64,000 nt of DNA from Zygnema cylindricum (lineage: Eukaryota > Streptophyta > Zygnematophyceae > Zygnematales > Zygnemataceae), in NCBI GenBank assembly GCA_037447655.1, contig JBBHKE010002087.1, positions 11,988 to 75,987 of the forward strand. Direction: 5' to 3'. Of this stretch, positions 33,601-45,200 are shown in pieces (the first letter of the stretch is position 1; each line of letters starts with the position of its first letter). Below the pieces are notes generated by a model, which saw nothing but the letters and a program-made list of their open reading frames with translations, was not told the origin of the DNA and ran no database searches. The position numbers were made by a program, and so were the translations under genes.

Positions 33601-36600
33601 ATTTATGCCTGTGTGAAGTGGACGATTTTTGCCCTCTTATTAATTAGTGTTGTGAATGGAAGAATTAATATTATTAATGCTGTTTTATGCACAGGGGTCA
33701 AAAATAGAATGGCACCAATTTAGTGTTGCTAATGTTAGTAGTGATTTACGGTGTACTAAACTCTTCCTCTCCTAAGGCTACGATCTCGACAACCTCATCA
33801 TTACTTGCCTGAAGATTGCAGAGAAAGGTCCCCACAGTTTTTTCCAGCCTTTTCAGACATCATGCACTTGTTGAGCCTGGGGTCATGCGTAGTCCAAAAC
33901 CGTTTCCTGGTTTTGTTCTTTATGGTATTAAAAGTATATTTCTTATTCATATGTCAAGAGCTTCCTTCATCACAACTCTTTGAATAGACTTAATTCCTAA
34001 TTTTTACCATACTTCTAATGTAGCGTAAACTTATGAAAACATTATAAGTGGTGTCCCCATATAATACCTATATTTAACAGCTAAGTATGCGTAGGTTATG
34101 TGTTCAATGCATTTTACTCATTAAGATTATGATTCTTACAACAACATGGAGTATTGTAGAGGCACATTGGAGCTGGGTTTTAATCGTAAATTGGCACTTC
34201 TAAACAGTTTCCAAACACCGCCAGCTTGTCCGGGATTATGGTCGCTCTCAAGCAAATCCTTCTTCCCAAAAGTAGTCAAGGACTTTGAATAAAACATTTT
34301 TTAGAAGCTACACGGGATCCTTAGGCCTTTTCGGATATTCGTCCTGGACCATCTTGTCCAACAAAACTTTTTTGTTATTTGTTCTGAAGAAACCTTAAAA
34401 TCCAACAACTTATGAGCAAAAATGAGCAGGTGCAGTAAAAGCAATCTTATTGCCACCTCAAGAGCTGAGGTTTCTAATTTTTGGAGCATTTTGTTGTCAA
34501 ACACATTAAACAAAGTTCAAAAAAGAGGACACCCGGCCACTTTTTTCTTTTGTTTTTTTTTGTTCTTCTGGTTTCTATAGTTTGTAAAGAAAACAGGCTT
34601 GATATGGTTTGGAATCATTTAGAATCATTTAGCGTTGCATATGGGAGAAAAATGAAATTATCGGCAGAACTTTACTTCCTTGCCAGAGAGAGGGAGGTGG
34701 AGCGAAGGAGAGAGGGGATGGGAGGGAGTAGGAGAAGTAAAGGCAAATTGATGGAGGGATCGAGGGGCAGAGGAGAAAGGGATCCCAAACCTTCAGATGC
34801 TTATGGACATCTCACATCTTCTGCAAATGCGAACTTCCCATGAATCATTAAAGTAGCAAGCTTGTACACTATACTTTCTGCTTGATTGTTGCTGAAGATC
34901 TCTGCATTTGGTAGTCTCTGGTTTCTAAAGTTGTAGTCTCCTTTTCTTAATTTTGTCATTTTTTTACGATTGCAGGAAAATGCAGGCGTCACGGATGGGC
35001 TATTTTTCTCTGGTATTTTTTCCCTTCCTCGATGAAAGTACTATTTGTTTGATTGTCCTTCTTTAAACATCCCTCCTCCCTCTTTTTTTTAAACGTTGAT
35101 CAATTTTAGAGGTGGCTCAAAAATTATTGGATGGTCAATGCAGGAAGAATGGAGACGGGGTTTTCGAGCGATGCGAGCTGACAGTTTGGACAAGTTAAAG
35201 AAAGCTATTCCGTCAGTACAACAAGAAGTAAGAAACAAGCGATAATATCCTCACAAAAATAGCTGTGGGTTATTGCTAACTCTAAAGTATGCTTTTATGT
35301 AAATGGGATGTATGGGATTCAATTTAGTGAAAATATTGAAAATCAGTTCCTTCTCGGGTTTGATCTATGAAATTTCTCTGCAGTTGCCTCTGTAATTATT
35401 TCCGTACTGCTGCCTGTTGCGGATTCTTACAATTAGTCAGCATAATGAAGCAGTGATAATACGAGAGTTGGTAGATTTATCATTTCCATTTGTCGTACTG
35501 AAAATGGTCGTTTTTTCACCTGACCCGGTTGGGTGTTCACCTGCTTTAATAAAAGCTAAAACTAAATCACACTGATTCTTTTATGCAAAGAAATCCAAAC
35601 AATATTGCCAGGTTGTGCCATTCCTAATCATTTAACCATTTATTTATTTTTCCTCTGTTGTGGGCTGTGTTTCTTTTGTTGCATTTTTCCCATGCCAAAT
35701 TTATCATAACCAAACTCATAACAAACAAAAGTGACACCATCCTGGCTGCGTGTTTCACTTTTTTGGGCCCCTAGTTGGATTTGTAGTTATTAGAACACTT
35801 TCACTGAAACTGTGACCTAATAACGAAGAACGTTCTATTGAATGCAGATAAACCATCCCTCCAATTATCGAGACTTATTTCGATTTGCATTCCAGTACTG
35901 CCTAACAGGTAAAGCTATATTTCTGGACCGCTTTTGCCACAGTTGTTTCAACGAAATCTTTACCCTTTTAAGGCTTTTAGTAGAGGATTCATCACTTGAT
36001 CAAAAGGACGCATCCAGGCAATTTCATTAGTCCAATGGAGCACGTTTTCAGAGCTGGGCTTCAATGGTTCGCTTCCCTTAACTTACCTTTCAAAAGTGTC
36101 ATTCACCTTGGCAAAATATGTAGATTGTCCACCTTATTTATTTTTTACTTTTCCGTTGTCTTCTTCAGAGCCACGACAAAAAACTTTAGATATTGATACT
36201 GCCTGCATCATGCTTCAATTGGTGGCTCCCGGGCGTCCTCATCAAGAACTTTTTTCTCAGTATTTGAAGGTAATATTTATTTCCTCAATTTCTAATTGGC
36301 ATTGTTAAGTTTTGTTTATCCTTTCATGATGGGTTTGCTGTTTTCTGGCTTTGAATCTGAAATTGCTGTGAGGTTTAAAACCTGTTTTTGGTGGACTGAA
36401 AGCAAAACGGGAAAGGGGAGACAGGAACAAACGGAATATAAAGCAATAAACCTTGACCAGTGGTCAGCCTTCTTGCGCTTTAGTGAAGAGGTACAATTTT
36501 CTCCCTTTTCACGATTTTTTGAGTAGGGAATTTTAAGGATCTCGTATTGTTCAAGATTACTTTCCTACTGTTTTTTTTTTTTTTTTTCGTTTTCCTCGTA

Positions 36601-38435
36601 TATTTTCTTTCATCAATCATTCAGAAAGTGTTGCTCTTTGGTAGCCTTTTACGAAACGATCTACTAATTATCTATATGTTGTCGATATAATATAGTCAAC
36701 ATATCAGCAATACATCACAATATATGATATCGGTCAAAGATCAATTTCACAATTTATGTTTTTCACTCTGCAGCATATTCTACGGTTTGATAGTGTTGTA
36801 GAGTTAAATAGTGTTCCTTCATCCAATTCATTGAAGGTGTCTTCCGCATAAATTATAATTTTACATTGTGTTTCAGTGCTTATTTTACTAAGCGAAAATT
36901 TGGGCTAACAATTCTGTCTGCCATATTCTCGATTCTGGAGCTTTGGGGAAGGAAAGAAGTTTACATTCTAAACACTTTGGGGAAGGCCACTCTAAACTGT
37001 TTTATATCTACAGAACAGTGACTGTTTCGTAGTTACAGAATAGTAAGAACAGGAACTTACGGAACAGATATTCAATGTATAATTGTTACAGAACAGTAAC
37101 TGTTCTGCAAACTGTTCCGTAGAAAAAGTACTGAGTTTTAGAACATTAACTTTACTATAGTTGTAAAAAAGTCCCTGGGTACAAACTGTTCTGTAGGTAC
37201 AGAGTTATGTAAGTTTTTTTGTGGTTCTGATGGTCCTGTTTATGGAAATATGATGGTAGGGGGCTTTGAAGTAATTTCCTTGTTACTTTTTGCTTCGTCG
37301 TTTTACACAAAGCTTTCACCTAGCCCCGGTTCAGTTGGGCGTATAGTAGTTTTTTTAATGATAGAAACCGGTGTAATATAGTAAGTATTTAATGTTCTAT
37401 CGGATTTAATATGAATGTCGTACTATTTATGATATAAAGCAACGAAGCATTTTCCGCTTTTTCGACTTTTATTTTGAAATTAGTTTATGGCTATTAGTAC
37501 GACAGTACCGATAACTAACGATTATCGGCAACCATACTGCCGATGGTTAACTGACAGTCAACACAGTCAACAAACGGTGTCTTCTCTTTACTTTGTCGGT
37601 CGATAAACGATAATATCATAAGTTGACATATCAGTTATATGACTTATCACCCGCTGGGCAATGCTAGGGTTTTTGTTTTATCACGATTCTTTTTTGTATG
37701 TACTGAAAACGTGTTTTGCTTAACTTGTTTCTGGAAGTTACTCCGTGTATCGTTAGTCAATGACAGGAAATCGTTGCCCCTAAACTCGAACTTGAAATCT
37801 TGTTGCTGACACTAATTATTTTTTTCTTAACGCTAATTCTTTAAACGATTCAGAACCAGCCACGTGATTTGGAACTGAATTAGGATTAATGCCACAAACA
37901 TAAACCCCGTGCAAATAAATTCTTTAATCTAAATAACAATTTACAGTGTATCCTACTTTGCAATATTTATGTACTTGTTTGTCTGTTCCCAGTGTTGTAG
38001 ATGTAAAACGAATGGCAAATAAATTGATTCCTTTTCAACACTCATTTTTAGTGTTAAAATTTTCGCCACTTAAAACATCTTTTCTTCGTGCACACTTGTC
38101 AGATTGCCAATCCGATGGTTGCTATTGGAAGGCAAGATTCTCACCTTCCTATTGGCGGTCTCCGATGGACAATCCGGCAGATGTGCACGGAGAAGAGATG
38201 TTTTAAATGACAAAAAAAACATTAACACAAAAAATAATTAGCCGTGTAGTGGTCTTTCCTAATTTTCCACTTTTGAAAAAGTTATGTTTTAAAAAAGTCA
38301 TGTTGGTTACGGTATTTGCAGGTGGATGGTAATATGGGAAATTATGACGAAAATATGGCTTGGCCTCTCCTAATGGACGGTTTTGTCGAATGGGCGAAAC
38401 ATCGAGGACGTGAGGGTCGGGATTTACCTGGCTAA
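30690..38435 (+). CDS. DCN1-like protein (DCUN1D4/5 type), nine exons
   Basis: Cullin-neddylation co-E3 carrying a PONY/DCUN1 domain. Exons: 30690-30750 (uncertain), 31050-31122, 33108-33182, 34976-35012, 35144-35227, 35848-35908, 36169-36269, 36425-36490, 38322-38435. All phases join to about 223 codons. Successive exons encode GPDGVERFCMDLGMEP, ILQLAWKMQASRMGYFSL, EEWRRGF, YRDLFRFAF, KTLDIDTACIMLQL, YKAINLDQWSAFLRF and GNYDENMAWPLLMDGFVEW. These follow the DCUN1D4/5 order GPEGMEKFCEDIGVEP...NYDEDGAWPVLLDEFVEW. The last segment includes the acidic patch that, in the family, contacts cullins. No N-terminal UBA is seen, as in DCUN1D4/5. The first exon is chosen only because an ATG frame ends in the right phase; a different upstream exon is possible. 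Introns carry several TA-elements. Confidence 0.85.
31530..31747. mobile_element. TA-element, A type, in DCUN1-like intron 2
   Basis: TACACCGTGAATCGTAATTA to TTACGATTTGCGGTGTA with the A-type inner repeat, flanked by TA, within the 2-kb intron 31123-33107. Confidence 0.8.
31748..33107. other. Remainder of DCUN1-like intron 2
   Basis: AT- and T-rich intron sequence. Phe/Cys/Val-rich frames at 31992-32569 reflect T-richness. The frame at 33013-33107 is intronic sequence joined to exon 3 by chance, because the splice phase requires the acceptor at 33106-33107. Confidence 0.5.
33534..33755. mobile_element. TA-element with a third type of core, in a DCUN1-like intron
   Basis: The ends TACAGTGAATTGCTATTAG and AGTAGTGATTTACGGTGTA belong to the TACACCG family, but the core (TTCATTTAATG...GGGGTCAAAAATAGAATG) matches neither the A nor the B type. 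Confidence 0.6.
37000..37200. repeat. Cluster of GAACAGT / ACTGTTC motifs
   Basis: GAACAG and its complement CTGTTC recur about ten times in alternating orientation, including a near-perfect palindrome CAGAACAGTAACTGTTCTG at about 37091. It lies inside the last DCUN1-like intron (36491-38321). Such local inverted arrays often mark a decayed element. Confidence 0.55.
37739..37950. mobile_element. Diverged TA-element in the last DCUN1-like intron
   Basis: Starts TTACTCCGTGTATCGTTAGT and ends ATAACAATTTACAGTGTA. Both ends match the family loosely. The core is unlike A or B. Confidence 0.5.
38040..38248. mobile_element. TA-element, A type, with a worn left end
   Basis: The inner repeat ACTTAAAACATCTTTTCTTCG is clear, as is the right end AATAATTAGCCGTGTA. 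The left terminus has drifted. It stops 73 bp before the last DCUN1-like exon. Confidence 0.7.
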
Positions 38436-38546
38436 GGGGGGGAGAGGGAGTGAAAGAGAGAGATTGAGAAAGAGACAGAGAGAGCGATAGAGAAAAATGA
38501 TGAATGTAGAGAATCAGGCCTCGCGAGGAAATGGTTATTGTTTGAC

Positions 38547-38552
38547 AATAAA
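38547..38552 (+). terminator. Putative AATAAA signal of the DCUN1-like gene
   Basis: AATAAA 111 bases after the TAA stop. Confidence 0.35.
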
Positions 38553-40302
38553 GGAGTTTTGAAGAAGTGACTAGAAGTGACTTTTGTAGGATATCGGGCA
38601 TATTTACACAAGAAAATATTCTTTGTACGAGTCTTGGCAATTTATTGTTGCTTTTGTATATTTTGAAGCATTTGATCACTCGGATGTGATTGGAATAGAG
38701 CTAGACACCAGAATTAAAAACTTCATTTTTTGAGGTTTTATTTTTAATATATGAAAAGGTAGTTTGTAGCTTATTGCAAACAATGGAGTTGAAATGCATT
38801 TTTTGAAACGGGTTTTATATGGTATGATTATTATTTCATGGTAGGTTTGAAGTCTAGGAAAAACTATAGAGCCACGGGACAAAACAGGGGTATAAATTAG
38901 TACATGTAAGGGCGTTAAAACGGTGAAAATACAAAATTATGTTATTGATTGGACGAAGTACACAACTTACACATGTAAAAAAGGTGTGTGAAAAGTGTGA
39001 AAAGTATGGAGGAGTCTAAAAATTGGTCGTGTGAAAAGGGAGATTCTTCATCGTTACAAAAGGCAGGAGGACAGAAGTATAATATGAGTTAACAGTTTTA
39101 ATTTTGCCGCGAGTTTTTCGTGCATTGAATAACGTACGGAAACTATTTTAGTAGGTAGCCAGAACCAGCCACATTGCAAGACAAAATTTAGTGTAGATAT
39201 GAAAAAATATCACTTATCGGCAGCTACCCCTTAAACTGTAACAGCTGTGAAAGAGTAGAAGAGTTTGGAGATGCAACGAGCGAGAGAGGGGGCAGTGGCG
39301 ACAAATATCACAAGTACTTTTTGTAAAGCAAACCTGTGGTTGTGATCATAAAATGAATGTACGACCTAAAAAACAATGTACAATCATGCAATATAAGGAG
39401 AATAAAAGTGAATTCGAGTAAAAGCTCAAACAGATACGACGACATCATAGGGGACTCATGACATAGGAAGATTATTAGCAGTGTGGTCGTCCCTATTGCA
39501 ATGAGCGTTATAACTTTTAAAAAGTATGTGACTGATCACGTTCCAAAAGGGCAAACTGGATACTTAGATGTATCGGAACTGCAAGTGATTATCGACAGAA
39601 GCCTTGAGTTTTGTTTCCTCCGTTAATGATCGTACAGCCGCAACATTAGTATGTAATGCCGCAAGCATTGAAACATGGGATCCCAGTAGGGTCGGTCAGA
39701 CTACATCCCCCAATGTTCTCTTTGCGCCTTGCAAAAACTCGTATTGTACGAAAAAAGTTTGAACTAATTCGACAATTTAATGCACTGTACAAAACAGCTT
39801 ATGCAACTTTCAGTTGTGATCATCGGCCAGACGTGGTATTATCGGCCTCGTCCTTGCCTATCTTATGTGTGGATATTTACCGTAATATACTTATAGCCGT
39901 AAGATATATTACGTTGGGGAAGGAACTGCCACATGTCGCCAATAGTCAACTATGGGGTTTGTGACTTGTGTTTTCATGCGATACGAATATGCGATATTCT
40001 TTCCTTTATGAATCGATGTAGTATAGTACGAAGAACATTTCATTGTCAAATCCGCGATGGCAAACCATCTAACTACAAAACTTGATTGAAGTTGTTCACT
40101 ACTAATAAAGGCTACATTTAGAAAACCCAAAAGTGCGTACAAAACCTACAAAAGCTAAGCAACACTATGAGCAAAAACAACGAAAACAAAATAAACAAAA
40201 ACAAACACCGAAACCAAACTACAATAGCACTAACAACCACGTTATACTCAATCTCTAAAGGACGAAATGGGCCGTCAGCCCAAAGCTTAAAACAAGTCCA
40301 CG
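38553..40302. other. Spacer without a supported gene; one half of a dispersed repeat
   Basis: No domain-bearing frame. The stretch 39640-39745 (CCGCAA...GAAACATGGGATCCCAGTAGG...GTTCTCTTTGCGCCTTGCAA) is repeated at 40638-40695 plus 40811-40850, where a TA-element splits it. Confidence 0.5.
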
Positions 40303-40662
40303 CTAAAGATTTGAGCGACAAATATCATCAATGTGCAAAGAGTGGTGTGGAAGTAAGTCTCGCATTCCACGGCCATCTTTCACCACTGTGCTTTGTTGGT
40401 TAAGGGCCAATACTTGAGATTGCTGAAGGGCAACACGGATAAGTTGGCGGTAAAAAGTTGACATGAGAGTCGAGGAAGGGCTACCACGTCCCTTGACATC
40501 AAAGGACCGCCGAGCACAATCACGGATGAAGTTGTCTAACGACGACTCCAAGGTCCCAAATATATAAGGGGCAAACGGTATGAAGTTGTCGGCTAGGTCT
40601 TGGTGTAATCGCGTTCTTAGAGGTCGCTGCATCTCGAGCCGCAACACCAGTATGCAATGCAT
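40303..40662 (-). pseudogene. Possible C-terminal remnant of a retroelement protein
   Basis: A 119-residue frame contains FIPFAPYIFGTLESSLDNFI and LMSTFYRQLIRVALQQSQVL. The pattern of a short hydrophobic 'FGxL' segment, then a basic region, then a helix near the end resembles the C-terminus of some LINE-type reverse transcriptase ORFs in algae and oomycetes. No catalytic domain is present here. The family call is from memory of pattern only and is weak. Confidence 0.25.
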
Positions 40663-40695
40663 TGAAACATGGGATACCGTCGGGTCGTTGAGAGC

Positions 40696-40810
40696 TACAC
40701 CCTGAATTGCTTATAGTGTTAATTAAACTATATTCGCGCCTCTAAATTTTGACCCTCGAACCCAAAATAGAATTAACAACACTAATTATTTCTTTACACT
40801 TCATGGTGTA
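40696..40810. mobile_element. Short TA-element (115 bp) splitting a dispersed repeat
   Basis: TACACCCTGAATTGCTTATA to CTTCATGGTGTA. The uninterrupted repeat at 39640-39745 shows a single TA at the corresponding site, so the duplicated TA flanks are visible directly. Confidence 0.7.
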
Positions 40811-40928
40811 CACCCCCCGGTGTTCTCTTTGCGCGTTGCAAAAAACACGAGATCCAAAACGCGAGGGCCGCATACCGCGTTAGATTGAGAACGTGGCAGG
40901 AGGATTTGCGACACGTCACGTTTCACTG

Positions 40929-41471
40929 TACACCGCCAATCGCTATTAGCGTTGTGTACGCTAATCCTGTCCCGCTTTTTTTTTGTTTTATTCTCAAATA
41001 GCGTAGTTTATTCTATTTTTTTCTTTATTCTATTTAGGGTTATATTCAGTACGTTGTCTCTTAAATAGAGTGGTGTACGGTCAGTGTCAGACCGTACATA
41101 AATGTACCTTTTTAAGTTAAAAATTACAATAAATTAGTTTTAGCAACTGCGGACGCATGAGAATGTGCGTTCTAAAAAGGAAAAAAACCAGGTCGTAAAA
41201 AATCCCGCTCGCACATATTCGTCCGACAGCCGCGTTTCGACCGTGTGAATGTACGATTTGTGTACGATTTGTCAGATTTTGTACGGAAACTTATATTAGT
41301 GTAAGCATGTTTGCGACCGACATTTGTTTTTTCAAAGATCCAAATTACCATAATCAAACAATTAGAATGTATGATTTTTTCCAAAATTTTCAAATTCTTA
41401 AATAGCGTACACCACGGTAATTATTTGTATACGCTAATGAAACCTACACGCTAATAGCGATTGGCGGTGTA
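40929..41471. mobile_element. TA-element, B type (543 bp), reversed
   Basis: Reverse complement of 4824-5367 with few differences, ends TACACCGCCAATCGCTATTA and complement. First of three family members laid end to end. Confidence 0.85.
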
Positions 41472-41479
41472 GTGTACAG

Positions 41480-41682
41480 TATACCGTCAATCGCTAAATG
41501 TGTTAATGCTTTTTCGCCACGTATTATCCGCACATATTCGTCGAATTGCTGCTGATCCGACGGTTGTTCGTGGGGAAGGCAATATCGGGCGGACTCCAAT
41601 CAAAATAAAGATGTGTGTGCACGAATAAAAGATGTTTCAAGTGACGAAAAGAACATTAACGCTAATAGCGATAGACCGTGTG
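41480..41682. mobile_element. TA-element, A type, diverged
   Basis: TATACCGTCAATCGCTAAAT to GCGATAGACCGTGT, eight bases after the preceding B-type copy. The core is shortened. Confidence 0.7.
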
Positions 41683-41690
41683 CTATAAAG

Positions 41691-41920
41691 TACACCGTGA
41701 ATCGCTATTAGTGTTAATGTTTAATTCGTCTCGCTGAACATCTTTTCTCCGTACACACGTGTCGGATTTAATATCTAACGGTTGCGATTGAATATTAAGA
41801 TTCTCAGGTTTCGATTGGCGGTGTCCGTTCGAAAATACGACCAAGTGTGCACGGAGAAAAGATATTTTAACTGGCAAATAAATTATTAACGCTAATAGGC
41901 TAATAGCGATACACGGTGTA
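41691..41920. mobile_element. TA-element, A type
   Basis: TACACCGTGAATCGCTATTA to GCGATACACGGTGTA, nine bases after the previous copy. A short internal duplication (GCTAATAGGCTAATAGC) lies near the right end. Confidence 0.8.
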
Positions 41921-42147
41921 CCCGCCATTAGCGATAATAACACCAATGGTTATTTCAAGCCCCTGAACATAAAATAGCGTTACTAATGTCACCTTTTTTC
42001 GTACTTTATTAAGCGGTTGAAACCTATCCACGTCAAGCAAACCTAAACTAGAATTGATTACATCAAAAGTTTAAAATACACCGCACGCTATATTTTTCTT
42101 TAACTCCAATGCCGTTTTACGGTGAACTTTACTTTACTGTGGCGTAC

Positions 42148-42148
<1 letters not shown>

Positions 42149-42194
<46 letters not shown>
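42149..42194 (+). promoter_or_regulatory. (TC)23 tract just upstream of the F-box/kelch start codon
   Basis: Pure TC dinucleotides end 24 bases before the ATG at 42219. CT microsatellites in this position are common in plant 5' leaders and core promoters (Y patch). A regulatory role is inference. Confidence 0.5.
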
Positions 42195-42195
<1 letters not shown>

Positions 42196-42218
42196 ACCAT
42201 CGGAACTCTCGGGAGACC

Positions 42219-45200
42219 ATGGTCAACGCCTGTGTTCCTTTGACTGAATCTCCGCCAATCACGTGGCTTCCAGAGTCGCTTCTTCTTCACTGTTTGACAC
42301 GTGTACCGTACATATTTCACAGAAGGTATACCATATTAGCAGGAACAATTTTTGAGTAGGTTTCTTTAAGGTGTGAGTCAAACGTGTTAAATTTTCGTGC
42401 GTATTTTACTTAACGTGCGCACTTTTTCCATAATGCCATTTTTAGTGCGGAATAACGCACTAAATTCAGTTTGGAAAATTTTGGCAGGATCTGTGGACTC
42501 CGCACTTTATTCTGGCAATTTTTATTAATTAGTTTTAGAATCCTGCTGCAGCAAATTTAGAAAATTGTTTATAAAAAAGGACAGACTTTCCTCAAAATCA
42601 TAAACATTGTTTGGTAATTGTTAGTATGAACAAATAGTTTTTGTGAATAAATTAGTTCTACGATAGATAGCTGTATGAATAAAGAGTTTTATGATTGAGA
42701 TAACTGTATGAATAATTATTTGTATGAATAAATAGTTGTATGAAGAAGTATTTGTATAGCTATATGAATAAGTAGTTGTATGATAAGAAAATTGCATGAA
42801 TAGATGTCTGTATAAATAATCAGCTGTATGAATCAAAATAATTGTTTTGAATAAAGAACTGTATGAATAAATAGTTATTGAGTAAGTAGTTGTATGAATA
42901 ATCCTTTTTATTAATAAATCAAAGAATTGTATGAGTAATTAGTTGTATGAATTAATAGTTGTATGAATCGATAGTTGTGTGAATAAATAGCTTCGTATAA
43001 TTATTAGATGTATGAAAAATTAGTTGTCCGAATATATAGTTTTATGAATAAATTAAAAAGCATAAGTAGCTGTATGAATAAGTAGTTGTAGAGTAAATAT
43101 ATTTTTATGTTTCAGGCTTGCAGGAACATGCAAACAATGGAGATCACTTGTTTCAAGCAGAGACTTTTATGAGATTCGTGCAAAAGAGAATCTTCTGGAA
43201 GGCCATATTTGCTGTTTACAACCACAGTATACTTTTGATTCAAAAGGGAATCACGACCAAGATGGATATACTTCTCAAAAATCCCCTTCATTTGTAGAGT
43301 TTTCTGCCGGTTCATTTGATGAAAAATTTCATTTTAGTGTAAAACAGGGAGGACCAGAAAGCCATAGACTAGTCGGGGATTCCCTATCCACTAATGCAAA
43401 TCTCGAAAAATGGTCTCAAATTGAGTCACAAACTGCCTTTTTGGTTAGCCCTGGATGTATTTTCAATCCCAAAACAAAACTCGCACAACGTTTACCTCTC
43501 CTTCCTAACGGTGTTCAACTTGTCGAATATTCGTGTGCTGTGATTGGACCTCTCCTGTATCTTATTGGAGGTCGCCACTTGTCGAAACAAAATGAAAACG
43601 TATTGTATGGGCAACGGTGAGTTCCTGCTGTACTTTTGGAAAATTGAATGATTGAAAAATTTACTGATCGGAAAAATTAGTGTACTGTGGAAAAAGAAAT
43701 GATCGGAAAAATTATTGATTGGAAAATTGAATGTACCTTGGAAAAAGCAATGACTGGAAATAATATTTATTGGAGAAATTTATGTATCTTAGAAAAGTTA
43801 ATGATTGCACCTAGAATAATCAAGTTATCATGCATTATAAAATGTTTGATGAAAAAGCATCTTTTGTTCTGAACAAACACTGTCAGAAGATGAGGATGTG
43901 ATATACTGTGACCCTTTCTCTCTCCCTCTCCCTCTCCTTCTCCCCCTATCAAGCTCATTTTTTTTTTACTTTTTTTTTAGTGTTGCAATGAACCTGTTGA
44001 CAGATTTAGAGAAAGGCTTTTCATTGAAAAAGCTAGAAAACTCCGTTGCAATTGGAATTAATGGGATTTTTTTTTTTACTACTACAGGAATAAAGAAGAG
44101 GACGACAATCTTCCGCAGGTTTCTGACAAAGTTTTTGTTTTAAATTTCCTCACTTGTCAGTGGAAGTTGACTTCGTCTTTAGTGCAACCTATAGCATCCT
44201 GTGGTTGCACAGTTTTTCAAAATCAAATTTTTGTATTTGGAGGATACACTATTGGGGTTAACAATCTAAAGGTTATGCTTCAGTCAGTTTCAGTTATGGA
44301 TCCCGTAACTGCTACATGGAAAACAGTGACAGGTCAGTCAACAACCAATCATAAATTGTTTCTCTCCGATGCTCGTTGATTTTTAAATTTTGCCGTATCT
44401 CCTTTACTGATTTGTTTTTGTTTCTAATAGGGGTTTAGAAATGCCTTTTGAAGGCAAATGTTTGGCTCATTCAACATCAGATTCGATATATATAATTGAC
44501 CATAATGAACAAAATTTTCATCTTTTGGGTCCACCGATTCGTGGAGTGTTTCGCTATCTACCAAATGTTAACAAGTGGGAGAAGTCTGCCACTGTTCCAT
44601 GTGTTCCGTTTGCCGTAACCCTTTACGACCGTCTTTGCGTAATGTGTGCCATCTTTTTCTTTGCATTTTGGATTATTGGCATAATGTGTCCTTAAATTAA
44701 GTATGAAAGTCTTTTTCAATCTCCAAGTTTCATTTATTTTTTTTTTCCTATCAATTTGAAGTATGTCTGTGGTTTTATTAGTATTATGAAGGCTTTTACA
44801 GGAATCTTTTAATGTAAAATAAATGTTTATTTTTGAAATTGTTGCTTTTTGTCCTTTTTAATGCAGAGGAGCATCTCCAACGAGGTCACGTAGACGTGCA
44901 ATTTGTTCCAATAGAGCCCTTTTTTTGAATGAAAATACTGCAAAATGGCATGAATGGAAAGGAGAAGAATGTCAGAACATCGACGAGTTACCAGCCATGG
45001 CTGAAGGTGAGAACTTTGTTTCCGAACCTGTAACACTGTGACAATCGTCTTTTATGCTAAAGACAACATGATCTCTTGACAAAATTTATTACGTCGGTGA
45101 CGGTAATCAATCTGAGGGACAATTTACCGAAAGTCATTTTTTGGAGTATGTATGAATATCTGTAATAATCCAGAACAAAATTTTGTGTGGACAACCAGCA

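Noticed and set aside
37091-37110. AGAACA...TGTTCT palindrome resembling a steroid-receptor site
   Set aside because: It is one of many such words in a local repeat cluster inside an intron; no reason to expect a nuclear receptor site.
42600-43095. CRISPR-like regular repeats
   Set aside because: Units are degenerate and adjoining without unique spacers, and this is a eukaryotic intron.
43981-44087. Extra kelch-gene exon starting after TTTTTTTTTAG at 43980
   Set aside because: It has no usable donor before 44088 and would displace the frame needed for NKEEDDN and the following kelch strand.
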